NCBI GenBank assembly: GCA_037447655.1
Contig: JBBHKE010001421.1
Location: 1-64,000 of the forward strand
Source of the DNA: Zygnema cylindricum
Taxonomy: Eukaryota > Streptophyta > Zygnematophyceae > Zygnematales > Zygnemataceae
Direction: 5' to 3'
DNA length: 64,000 bases
The notes under the pieces are model-generated. The model worked only from the letters and a program-made list of their open reading frames with translations. It was not told where the DNA came from and ran no database searches. Shown here one piece after another: positions 36,725 to 46,969 of this stretch; the first letter of the stretch is position 1, and each line of letters starts with the position of its first letter. Position numbers and translations under genes: made by a program.

Positions 36725-37640
36725 CGCGCGCGTATTTTTATTTGTCCTCCACTCTGTCTTCAGAAGGAAAATTCCGCCGCTCGCCGCTAGTTCGCTGAAC
36801 TTTTTAGAGACGCCTTAAATTCCGGCGCTCGCCGCTAAAGTACTGTAGTTAGCTGAAATGTTTAGAGACGCCGTAAATTCCGCCGCTCGCTGCCAGTTCG
36901 CTGAAATTTTTAGAGACGTCGCTAGTTCGTTGCAACGAACTACACCGCGAATCGTTATTAGTGTCAAAGTTTAAATAGTGTTTAAGAAAATTTACCGTAC
37001 TTGATGCTAATTAAGAATTTGAAATTAAAAAAAAAAAAGGTGTATTCTAATTTATGTGTTAATGCTAATTTGGGAACACCGAAAATGGAATTTTTACCCT
37101 ACGATTATACACATTATTCTAAAAATCCGTTCAAAATATTCGTACGCCGTCGTGAATTTAAAATATCCGTACATTCCATACTAATTTACATATCAGACCA
37201 ATCCCGTTTTTTTTGAGCTCACGTTCCCATGCGTGCGCGTCTGATTTAATTCATTTCTTGTAAAATTTTCACTTGAAAAGGTACATTTATGTACGGTCTG
37301 ACATCAATTGTACACCATACTATTTAGATCTTATTGTACTTTCGTTCTCTACGCTATTTTGTACGGTACCTTAATTAACGTCAAGGAAAAATTAAAATCA
37401 TGTATCCTATTTGAGGAAAAAAATCAAAATTTTTAGAACCCAAATTAGTGACTTTGACACTAATAACGATTCGCGGTGTAGCGGCGAGCGGCGTCTCCAA
37501 GGCGGCTTCCTTGAGTCGTATTGCGTCATTTGCGCGCGCGTATGTTTTTTTGTCCTCCACTCCGTCTTCAGAAGGAAGCTGCCGTTGGAGACGCCGTAAA
37601 TTCCGCCGCTCGCTGCTAGTTCGTTGAACTTTTCATTTTT
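36725..37640. repeat. GC-rich about 60-bp repeat units, direct and inverted
   Basis: Units of the form AGAGACGCCGTAAATTCCGC, then CGCTCGCCGCTAGTTCGCTG, occur three times before 36943 and once at 37586-37640. The flank TTGTCCTCCACTC.GTCTTC occurs at 36750 and 37550. An inverted unit at 37481-37500 makes a palindrome with the left arm, split by the MITE. Confidence 0.65.
36943..37478. mobile_element. TA-flanked MITE, 536 bp
   Basis: Ends CACCGCGAATCGTTATTAG at 36943 and its exact inverse at 37478, extended by GTGTCAAAG on both sides, with TA immediately outside each end. No transposase. Confidence 0.8.
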
Positions 37641-37929
37641 TTTGGGTATTGAATATTTAAAATTTTTGAAATTTGAAAGTCAAAATAAGGTACGAATTTT
37701 AGAAATTCCGAAATCGTTTGATGCGCACTTTAAGTAGTAATCGTTAGTTTAATCCGTGCGTGTTATGCGCATGTGACATCTATGGTTTAAATGTAACGCA
37801 ACCTGTACGGAGATAATTTCAGTTTTTTGGTACGGCTGCGGATTTTCTCGTTTTTTTTTAAGTTATGGACTAAAACGACAGAAAATAAGTGTAACTTTAG
37901 CACATGCGAAAGTACCCTAATCAGAAAGT

Positions 37930-38670
37930 TTGCCATCTGGTTTTGGTGCGGTGTCATGGCTATCGTACTTTTATGCACGGAAGCAGTACACTTTTGTACG
38001 AATATGTACTGTATAGTACTGTACCTGCTGACGTTTGCGCCTGGAGGGATAGAAAGCTACGCACTGCCCCATAGTAAAATAGGTTCTGTATGAGAACGGC
38101 ACGTGCAGTACGTATTGTATTTTTTTGTAAAAATCTAAAAAATGGCAATGAAAAGCGCGCGTGAAGCTAAAAATAAATGTAGAATTGCGAAACCCTTTTC
38201 TTTGGAAATTTTCATCTTCTTTTTGTACGTTTATTCCATTCATGTTAACGTACGGTTTGCTCTTTTACTGATTTAGATTATCGTATCAGATTTCTGTAGT
38301 TTGATTTTGTGACTTTTCAGCTACACTGCCTTGTATTCCGCCTGTCATCACTTACTTTTTTAACTTAAGCGTATTATATGGTTCCCAAACCTCCTTCTCG
38401 CAATCCTTTTCCAAGTGACTCATCCCAAACATAATCTTTGGAGTTGTCCCACACCTGTCGTCTTCTTTCTATTTTTCTTCTTTCATATAGAAGCCCATGT
38501 TCTCCCCAGTGTACGCCTTCTTGTCGCTAATTTTATTAAACAAACATCAACCTACTGATGATTTCTGAAATTAGCTGCCATTTTTGCAATTCTCTTTGTG
38601 CATTTTAGTGTCTTCCTCTGCATCAAATTCCTTCTAATTTCTCTCGTGGTTTAAAAATCACGTCGAGAAA
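37930..38670. other. Non-coding region with one possible decayed gag fragment
   Basis: No gene I can support. On the minus strand near 38370-38475 a 34-codon open stretch contains SHLEKDCEKEVWE, reminiscent of a retroelement zinc knuckle, but the upstream Cys pair is absent. Confidence 0.3.
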
Positions 38671-38675
38671 CCAAC

Positions 38676-38898
38676 AATACCGTGAATCACTAATTAATTA
38701 ATTAACAATAACTCATTGTTGGTTTTTCCTAGCCTCTGAACATACAATAGCATTGAAAATACTAATTGTTTTTTCTTACCGCCAACGTTGTAAGCGCTTG
38801 AAAATTGTCCACATCGTTTGGATCTAAATTAGAGTCAATAACACTAAAATAAACCCCATGCTACAAAATTTGTAACACTAATAATATTCACAGTGTAG
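38676..38898. mobile_element. Decayed TA-flanked MITE, about 220 bp
   Basis: Left TA-CCGTGAATCACTAATTAA and right, inverted, TA-CACTGTGAATATTATTAG. A shorter, diverged relative of the 530-550 bp MITEs. Confidence 0.45.
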
Positions 38899-39611
38899 CT
38901 TAAATCACAAGGAGGATAATGAATGTTGCTGAGGACCATATGACATGTACATGTAACACACATAAAATAACAAACAACATACACAAAGGAAAGCGCGAGG
39001 AGAGACATAGAAGACAAGGGAGAAAAGAGTATAAAGACGAAGGGGAGAAGCTACAATTTTCTTCACGCAACAGCAAAATTATCTTTTCAATTCCATTTGT
39101 GGTTTAATATTGGCCTTCAAAAACTGACAAGCTTAAACGGGAAAGCGTATGACTTGATGATGTTTCTCACACTGACGAAAATAACACACAAAAAGAAAAA
39201 GAGAGGAGAGATTTGGGAGAAGGGAAGGAGAAACAAGAAGGGGGCAACTTTTTGAGGCATCCAGGTGCTCTTTAACACATTTAAAAATATAACTTAAAGA
39301 GACACTTAAACAAATAACATAAAGGATGTTTTAGTACTATAACTAGCACATTCTGGCCGATTAAAAAGTCAAATTTACACGATGACGATCATCTAATGAC
39401 GTTCGTCCAAATCTCTCGATTATTTGGAATCTTGCACAAATTTTACTTGTTTAAATACCCGAAAAAGAGGCTATTAAAGGCCTACAATATTTACACGGTA
39501 GTGAACATGAACCATCCAGTTTTTATCGGAAAGAATTTGTGGAACATCTCTTTTTGCACTAACTTTTAATTAATCACTTCTGTACACTCTTTGAAGAATA
39601 ATCTCAAAATT

Positions 39612-40550
39612 TTATTGAAACAAAGTGTAGTTCCACGGAACATTAAAGCCCACTGGATATGACGTCAGCCCTAATGGAATTGGAGGCACTGTATTATAAT
39701 TATAATTTCCATAATAATCCGGCGGTAGGACTGCACATAACGCCAAATTTCCGATCACATTAGGTTAGATAGTTGCCTCAAAAATCATTCAGACGGCAAC
39801 CTAAAAAATAACAATCAAAATTATCTTCCGACTTTCCTATTTCTCACTAAGCGACGTGCGAATAAAAATGGAGATCACGGAGCAATTGAATCGAAAACAC
39901 ACTCTTCAAACTTCTTTAAACTCGATTGATAAATAGAGCTGTTTACAAATAGAGTTGTTTACAAGTAGAGTTGTTTACAAGTAGAGTTGTTTACAAGTAG
40001 AGTTGTTTACAAGTAGAGTTGTTTACAGGTAGAGTTGTTTACAAGTAGAGTTGTTTACAAATACAGTTGTAAGAATAGAGAAACTGAAGAAAACGAGAAT
40101 TTACCTCGATATTTGTGATTGCGTATTGCTTCTCCAATCAGTAAACAGCCGAAAAATATGCCTCCGAAAAAAAGGTACATGGTAAGAAGCGCCAGTGCAA
40201 TGGATACTGTGGAAATAAAAAAAAGTTATAAGCTCGTGAATTCACCATTAGTGACTGTTTTTACGATGATGAGATTAGCTGTAACACTTTAAAAGGCATA
40301 CTAGAAAAAGGTAACAACATTACCTCTAAGAAACCATACATTGAAAGGCCAGATTTCAGAACGATAACTACTCCTAATTCATAGGCAACATCACACCCGG
40401 GAAAAAATTGAAAATAAAATTTGCACTGAAAACTAAAGTAATTGATCATCAGTTTCAAAAGGAGAGAGATAAATACGTACACCAATCAAGACATGATAAA
40501 CATGACATTCCTGACAACAAGGAACTTTTTTTGCTCGATGGAGAACCCAT
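39612..40550 (-). CDS. Small single-pass membrane protein, four exons, 112 residues (unrecognised)
   Basis: Exons: 40550-40483, 40373-40324, 40206-40105, 39730-39612; total 339 nt, ending CAA TAA. All three introns (109, 117 and 374 bp) are GT-AG. Split codons rejoin as TG|G, G|TA and G|TC without a stop. The protein starts MGSPSSKK, which fits an N-myristoylation signal (Gly2, Ser6). A Cys pair (CLSCLD) follows, then a WPFNVWFLR turn and one hydrophobic segment about residues 41-63 rich in Leu, Phe and Gly (LFFGGIFFGCLLIGEAI). A short basic stretch (RNHKYR) and a 40-residue tail rich in Tyr, Pro and Asn (DYYGNYNYN) complete it. The stop is followed by AT-rich sequence. I recognise no family. 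By inference it is anchored to a membrane with its start lipid-modified. No single open frame covers it, so expression evidence would matter. Confidence 0.7.
39932..40070. repeat. 16-bp minisatellite in the last intron of the small membrane gene
   Basis: About 8.5 copies of GTAGAGTTGTTTACAA with few substitutions, lying inside intron 3 (39731-40104), 35 bases from its donor. Confidence 0.95.
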
Positions 40551-40867
40551 GGGAAAAAAAAAAACCTGGAGCTCAAATTTAAAACATGTTACTAGGAGAA
40601 AATTTATCGGACGAATCCACACAATATCGATATACAATATAAAGAAACCTAACTAACAGAAAAAAATCCTTCGAAACTACGACAAAAAAGACAAGAAAAC
40701 TAAGCAGAAATGCACATAAAATTGGAAAAAAAAATGTATAATGACCTCAAAATTGTCTAAATGATGTTTTATAACTACCGGTCAGTCCTATAATAGTGCG
40801 GCGAGTGCACTTTGTTTTCCATAAGGACTGTGAGACGAACGGAAAACGGCCACAGACTCGAATAATA

Positions 40868-41930
40868 GAAACAGAGAGATGGGAAGAGGAAAAGGGAAAG
40901 AGAGAGGGAAGGGGTGGGGGAGAGAGGGGGGAGGGGAGATTGAAGGAGAGGGAGAGAGGGGCAAAAAGAGAGCGAGAGGGGGAGAGGGGGAGAGAGGGAG
41001 AGGGGGAGAGGGGGAGGGACAGAGAGAGAGGGGAAGAGAGAGGGGGAGAGAAGGAGAGAGAGGAGGAGAGAAGTAGAGAGAGGGGAAGAGGGGGAGAAGG
41101 GGAGAAGGGGAGAGCGGGAGAGAAAGGGAGAGAGAGGAGAGAGAGGGAGAGCGAGGGAGACAGGGAGAGCGAAAGCAGAAAGAGCGAGAGGAAGTGGGAA
41201 AGGGAGAGAGGAGAGGAAAGGGGAGAAATAGAGGGAGAGGGAGAGATGTAGGGCAGGAGTGGGAGAGGAGGGGAGGGAAGAGAGGGAGAGAGAGGGAGAA
41301 AGAGGGGGAGAGAGAGGGGAAGATAGGAGTGAGACGGAGAGAGGGCGAGAAGGAGGAGGAGGGGGGGAGGAGGAAAGAGAGCAAGGGAGAGGGAGAGAAA
41401 GAGGGGGAAGGAGAGGGAGCGGGAGAGAGGCTTAGAGGGAAAGGGAGGGAGAGGAAGAGGGAGAAGGAGAGCGAGAGGGAGAGGAAGAGGGAGAAGGAAA
41501 GCGAGAGGGAGAGGGATAAGGAGAGGGAGAGAGGCTTGGAAGGATAGGGTGGGAGAGGGAGAGGGAGAGGGAGAGGGAGAGGGACGGAGAGATAGGGAAA
41601 GAGAGGGAAAAGAGGGAAAGAGAGATAAAGAAAGAGCGGGGGGGGGAGAGGGGGAGAGGGGAGGAGAGAGGGAGGGAGAGAGGGAGGGGAATAAAGATAG
41701 GGATGAATGTGGAGAGAGGGAGGGAGAAGGGCCAAAGGAGGGAGGGAAGGAGAGGGATGAATGTGGAGAGAGGGAGGGAGAAGGGCCAAGGGAGGGAGGG
41801 AGGAGAGAGAGACAGCAACTTTCTGTGTCCTGCCAGGTAGGTGTAGTGGAGGGAAGGAGGGAGGAGGTTGGAGAGAGGGAGGGAGAAGGGGCAATAAAGG
41901 AAGAAATGTCTCCTCTCTTTTCTTCACTGC
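40868..41930. repeat. Purine (GGGAGA)n-type tract, about 1.06 kb
   Basis: The plus strand is almost all A and G, built from irregular GAGAGG, GGGAGA and GGAAGA units. The long frames it creates (for example the 385-codon Ser/Pro/Leu frame at 40788-41945, minus) come from low complexity. A 57-bp duplication including GGGATGAATGTGGAGAGAGG lies near 41700-41790. Confidence 0.95.
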
Positions 41931-41944
41931 CCTAATGCTTTGCA

Positions 41945-42300
41945 TTTACGACAAAATTCCCCTCTGTCTTCCTTCTTTCCCTCTGACTCTTCACTCTCGT
42001 TGGCTTCCCTCCCATTCCCCCTCCATATGCCTGCCTCTGTCCCTCCTCCCTCCTTCCTCCTCGCCTTCATGTCCTTTTTCCCTCTCCCTCCTCATTCACT
42101 TTTTCCCACTTCGTCTCCTTTTCCCCTAATCATTTCTTATTTTGTTTCTCATTCTCCCTCTCCCTCTTCCTCTCCCTTTCCCTCTCTTTTTCCCCCTCGC
42201 TCTCCCTCTCCCCCTCCCTCTCCCTCTGCCTCTCCCTCTCCCTCTCCCTCTGCCCCTCCCTCTCCCTTCCCTCTCCCTCTCCTTCCCCTGCCTTCGGCTG
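41945..42300. repeat. Pyrimidine (CCCTCT)n tract, about 350 bp
   Basis: The plus strand is almost all C and T, the complement of the preceding purine tract, so the two can pair imperfectly as a long inverted repeat. No coding content. Confidence 0.93.
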
Positions 42301-42405
42301 TCTCACCTTATTCCGCAATTCTCTCCCTGCCTCCACTATGAGGCCAACCTTCTCCCCATCCTGTCCCTCCACCCCCCCTAATGCTACGCACCCGTTTCCT
42401 CGCCT

Positions 42406-42571
42406 TTGTCCGTCGGCTGGGCGGCGAGCGCGCGCGCATTATTGCCGACTTTTGGCGCCTGCCATTTATTGCTGTTTGGCGGTTTGTACGCGGACTCCAA
42501 ATTATTGGCGGAGGCAGTCAAGGAATATGGATGGACGGTGAGGATTGTCTCCGAGATTAAGGTACGGCTGG
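42406..42571 (+). other. Possible isolated coding exon or gene fragment
   Basis: A GC-rich segment encodes LLFGGLYADSKLLAEAVKEY followed by a short WTVRIVSEIK and a good donor (AAG, then GTACGG). Composition is unlike the flanks. There is no matching partner exon: transposons fill the next 2 kb. It could be a chance frame or the first exon of a gene broken by insertions. Confidence 0.2.
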
Positions 42572-42702
42572 AGTTTATTGTGTTTGTAGTGTACGGTAAG
42601 GTAAGACAAGCGATACGGTATTGTACAGTAATATTTTATGTTTTGTAATGCTGCACGGAATAATTGCACCAATCGGAAAGTAGATAACTATACTGAACAG
42701 TA

Positions 42703-43720
42703 CACCGTCAATCGCTATTAGTAGTGTTGGGTATCGGGTAGATTCATATCGCGATAATCTCGATATTCGATATATCGAATATCGATCGAGGAGGATCCTC
42801 GATATATCGTACCGAGACCAACATAAATTATCGCGATATATATCGCAAAAATTTCGTGTCCGTACAGACAGAGTACGGAAAATCGTACGAAAAAGCGTAC
42901 ATAGAATCGTACGGATTCCCCCCCCCCCCCCCCCAATGAGCGCTCAGTGGGGGGGGGGGGGGGGGGGGAGGGGGGGGGGGGGGGGGGGGGGGTTTTGAAA
43001 AAAAAAAAAACAAATTTTCATATTCGATATATCGTCGATACGATATATTGGCGATATATCGACGATATATCGCGATAATTTGAAATTCGATATATCGAAG
43101 CGATATATCGAATATCGGGTACATGAAATTCGATATATATCGAATATCGGCAATGGGTCCTCGATACACCGTCAATCGCTATTAGAGTAAAGGAATAAAT
43201 AGCGTAAAAAGACAATTAGTGTTATTAACACTAATCGGGAATTTTTTTTTTTTTTGAAAAAAAATATATTTACTAATTAATCACTAACTGTAATTTGGGT
43301 TGTCCTGAGTAATAAATACCCGCCCTTTCGATGTCTACAGTAATATGTGTAGCCGAACAATATCTGACAATCCGTACGCCGCCGCGCCATTCACACGGTC
43401 GACGGACGAACATATGAGAACGTCATTTTTGTCGACAAGTTTGCTTCTCTCTCTTCCAGTGCACATTCACATGTGTGCGCAATAATGTTAAGTGTCTTTT
43501 TATGCCTTCGTAATTCAAAAAGTACCATTTCGTAAAAAGATACCCTGTCCGTACGCCACACTATTTCCATCGACAGTGTACTTCGATTATTAACGCTAAT
43601 TGAAAAAAAACCCTAATTAGAATAATGGAAAAAATAAAATTATGGATTGTATTTCGGGTTTTTTTTTTTGAAAAAAGGGCACCGAATTGGCGTTATATAC
43701 TCTAATAGCGATTGACGGTG
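42703..43720. mobile_element. TA-flanked MITE with a nested hAT-like element
   Basis: Ends CACCGTCAATCGCTATTAG at 42703 and its inverse at 43720 (CTAATAGCGATTGACGGTG), each beside TA. The hAT-like element at 42722 interrupts it. The left 19 bases are repeated at 43167 after the insert, and the uninterrupted body 43167-43720 is about 554 bp. Confidence 0.7.
42722..43166. mobile_element. hAT-like MITE A with poly-C and poly-G runs
   Basis: Left end TAGTGTTGGGTATCGGGTA is preceded by GCTATTAG, which recurs at 43178-43185 and so fits an 8-bp target duplication. The right terminal repeat is replaced by MITE sequence after GGTCCTCGATA. The interior has palindromic CGATATATCG arrays and a C17 run facing about 43 Gs across GAGCGCTC (42918-42992). 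Confidence 0.65.
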
Positions 43721-43776
43721 TACTGTAGTTTTTACAGATATAATTTTTATGCTGGTGTCATTTTCTTCGTTCCAAG

Positions 43777-43985
43777 TAGTGTTGGGTATCGGGTAAAATC
43801 ATATCGCGATAATATCGATACTCGATATATCGAATATCGATCAAGCATATTCCTCGATATATCGTACCGGGACCAACATAAATCATCGCGATATATATCG
43901 CAAAAACTAGGTGTCCGTACAGGCAAAGTACGTAAAGTCGTACGGATACCCCCCACCCGGCGCGCGCTCAGTTGGGGGGGGCGAA

Positions 43986-44027
<42 letters not shown>

Positions 44028-44223
44028 ATCGGGCATAAAAAAAAAAATGAAATTAATGCCTCGATATATCGGAGATACGATATATTAGAGATTTATCGGC
44101 GATATATTGGCGATATATCGCGATGGTTGGTTTTCGATATATCGAAGCGATATATCGATTATCGGGTACCTGGAATTCGATATATATTGAATATCGGAAA
44201 AAGGTCCTCGATACCCAACACTA
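43777..44223. mobile_element. hAT-like MITE B, intact TIRs
   Basis: TAGTGTTGGGTATCG at 43777 and CGATACCCAACACTA at 44223 are inverted repeats. The left 8-bp duplication GTTCCAAG (43769-43776) has its partner at 44425-44432, beyond a second element inserted at the terminal TA. The interior has CGATATATCG arrays and a G41 run (43986-44026). Confidence 0.75.
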
Positions 44224-44422
44224 CACCGCGAATCGTTATTAGCGTTGAGAAATTATTAGTGTAAAGAAAAAATTAGCGTCATTCATTCTAATTTAGTACT
44301 AGGACACGTGGCATATTATGGTCCACGTCCTTAAATAGTGTAGTTTATTCTATATAAGGTATTAATGTCAAAATTTTGGGGTGCCGATATAGAGTTCATA
44401 ACGCTAAAAACGATTCGCGGTG
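44224..44422. mobile_element. TA-flanked MITE inserted in the terminal TA of hAT-like MITE B
   Basis: CACCGCGAATCGTTATTAGC at 44224 and CGATTCGCGGTG at 44422, TA on both sides, 199 bp. It is an internally deleted relative of 36943-37478. It separates MITE B from its right target duplication. Confidence 0.8.
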
Positions 44423-44762
44423 TAGTTCCAAGTATATATTTTCATATTTTGGATTTTTCCTTTCCGCTCTCTCCATGTTCGTAGTTTCCGATACGTGTAC
44501 GAAACATGCCAGCGCGACATTCTTGAACATCGGACGGTTGCACGCGGTGAAGGCTTATTATTGTACACGTGTGCACTTGTTAATTTACTGCAAGGCAGCG
44601 GTTATGTGCGGTAGATCAGCGAATCATGGCGTAACATAAATGTACTCGGAGTCCGACGTCATAGGCCCAAGCTCCAAAAGGATAATACAAATGGAAGGAA
44701 GAAGATTTTTACTGGTGTATCGAGGGCCCTTTGCCGATACTCAATATGTACCTACTGTAGTT

Positions 44763-44986
44763 CAGCGGTCGCAAAAGTCAAAATTTCAGATTTCAGAAAC
44801 GGGCGGGTACGGGTAGTCGCGAAAAATCGAGTTTCGGTAAATATTATTTTTCGTAAACGCGTATCGGGTACCGGGTAACAATTTAGGAGCGTGCAATAAC
44901 GGGGCCGGATTTCGGGTGTTCAGATTTTGAAAAAAAATAAAAATGTCGGATTCGGGTATCTCAAATTTTGACTTTTGCGACCTCTG
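44763..44986. mobile_element. MITE with CAG.GGTCGC terminal repeats
   Basis: CAGCGGTCGCAAAAGTCAAA at 44763 and its inverse TTTGACTTTTGCGACCTCTG at 44986. The interior repeats CGGGTACGGG-type blocks. The ends resemble hAT terminal repeats, but I found no 8-bp duplication. Related ends occur near 45153 and 52440. Confidence 0.6.
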
Positions 44987-45295
44987 ACGTCTGCCTAGTT
45001 TTGAGTACTCAATAATCGAGTTATTGTCTCCATAAAACGAAAAGTTTAATAGCGCAATTTTTTTCCGGTATTCGGCTCAATGTGCCAACAAATTTGTACC
45101 GCTATATATCGAAGCACGTTAGGTTTCACAAAAAAAAAAGCACCCCCCTCGGGTCAGAGGTTGCAATCGGGTACCCGAATCCGTAGCCGATCCGTACCCG
45201 GCCGGCCGCGTCAGATCCACAATGGATTCAGGTGCCAATTTTTGGGGGCCGGTCAAATTCGGTCTGGTGATACATTGAAGGCAAAAAAAATACAT

Positions 45296-45318
45296 ACATA
45301 TGTGTGTGTGTGTATATA

Positions 45319-45366
<48 letters not shown>
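45296..45366. repeat. (TG)n/(TA)n microsatellite
   Basis: TGTGTGTGTGTATATATATT followed by more than 20 TA units. Confidence 0.95.
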
Positions 45367-45369
<3 letters not shown>

Positions 45370-46969
45370 AGCACTTCCAAAAGAGAAAAAGTTACTTTGG
45401 CTCAAAACCTAAAACTATTCCACTCTAGAGCTCATAATTACTAATGTCATCTATCTACGCCTAGGGGTGCGGAGCTAAGTCTCTTAGTCCTCGACGATCG
45501 TTCGCCAACTGGCCCGGTCAAATGAGGAACGAAGCTTAGAGCGCTTAAGGTCGAAGCTTACAACGCTTAAGGGTGACAGAGATACAATCGTTGAAGAAAA
45601 TTGATATGGGAGTTGAGGAAGGGTTATTTGGTCTTCTAACTTCAAAAGAACATCAAAAGCAATCACATGAACATTTTTCAAATGAAGAGTCTAATATCCA
45701 AAAAATATCCAAAACAAATGGTGTGAAGTTATCAACAGGAACCTGGTGAACATCATCGCATACTTCGGAAGTCGTTGCATCGCGAGCCACAACACTACTA
45801 TGAAACCTTGCACATGAGGAAACGTGAGATCATATGGGTTCTTTATGAACTGTAGGAAACCCAATATCTATAAGAACTACGTCACCCAGTATTTATAGGA
45901 ACTACGTCGCCCAATATTTTTCTTGCTCGGTGGACAAACACAATATTCACTCGAGGACCATGTACACTCCTAGATTGATAACATGACTGTAGTATATCGA
46001 TACCTCGCGCCTGATTGTGATCCCCCTTGGTAACCACAACAACAATTTCATCCTAAACCACATCATGTTCTATTGTACACTCATCGTCATGGGAGCAAAC
46101 GAGCAAATGTACGCCTTTCTTATATTTCGACTCACCACAAATGGAAGATGGTTTGCTTGAGAGCAATTGGTGCGGTAAGTCAAAACGTAAGTGAAGTGTA
46201 AAAAAAAATGCAGAGAAGACAAGCGGAGTCAAACAAAAATTGTTGTAACAATAAGCGAAGCTCTAACCTTTTGCCGCGAACTAGACCAAAGTCAACCATA
46301 CGCTTCAACCAAAGCCAACGCCTCACTCGGATTTTTGAACTCATCGTCGGTTACTACATCAACGACATGTCCCACCCCCAAGAAATTGTCGACGATGAGA
46401 GGAGAGAATGGCTGAACTTTATCGACAACCTTAGTTGGTAAGATAAAAAAAATAGACGGTAAACATTGTTGAAATAGCCATAAGCAATTGCCAATGATGA
46501 ATATCGCATGTGCGAATTTAAGAGTATCGTCCAACATCCCTTCAGTGATAATAGATACCTTTAGAGACCACCTACGTTAGTAAGCAGCTAGCGCAATGGT
46601 GGGCGTAAAAGTTAAACTTCTGAACAAATTGGAAAAGAGATAATTATCAAAATTTCAATAAGATGAAATGGAAGATGATCTCAGGGGTAATGTACATGTT
46701 AAGTACAAACGATGTTTTGTAAATTAAGGAGTAAAGATAACAAATGCCACTGATTGGTCCGTAATTCTTAAGAGGTCACCACATTTGGAAAATTCAACCA
46801 TTACGCAATCCTTAACAAACTAACTAACAAAAGTAAGGGCTGTTACAAGGGAAACTAAATCCTTTAGAACCTTTTGAGGAGTACAAACACAAAATCTCAA
46901 AATAAATGAATATTTGGTGGTAGGCTAATATGAAACAAAGCGACACATTTGGTGACTTGACGAAAAAAC
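45370..46969. other. Unrecognised 1.6 kb stretch
   Basis: Short frames occur on both strands (for example 45681-45484 and 46537-46292, minus) but none show a family motif or splice-linked structure. It could be a very old retroelement body. Confidence 0.3.

Larger units (their letters stand above)
35878..37918 (+). mobile_element. TIR element R1, copy 2, interrupted by about 1.2 kb
   Basis: Left end GGGTACTTTTGCATGTAA and right end CACATGCGAAAGTACCC are inverted repeats. The body matches the split copy 12533-13468 plus 20371-20690. Between 36575 and 37785 lies extra DNA bounded by a 17-base direct repeat (ACATCTATAGTTTAAAT and ACATCTATGGTTTAAAT). No transposase was found. Confidence 0.6.

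Noticed and set aside
38370-38475. Possible retroelement zinc knuckle (SHLEKDC) on the minus strand
   Set aside because: Only the second half of the motif is present and the flanks show no RT or gag frame.
39932-40070. CRISPR-like array
   Set aside because: The 16-mers are contiguous with no spacers, and the context is a eukaryotic intron.
40788-41945. 385-codon minus-strand Ser/Pro/Leu frame
   Set aside because: It lies wholly in the purine/pyrimidine simple repeat, where stop codons are rare in any frame. No start context, splice support or non-repetitive region.
45370-46969. A fifth retrotransposon body
   Set aside because: No gag, RT or integrase motif could be read on either strand, so it is left as unrecognised.
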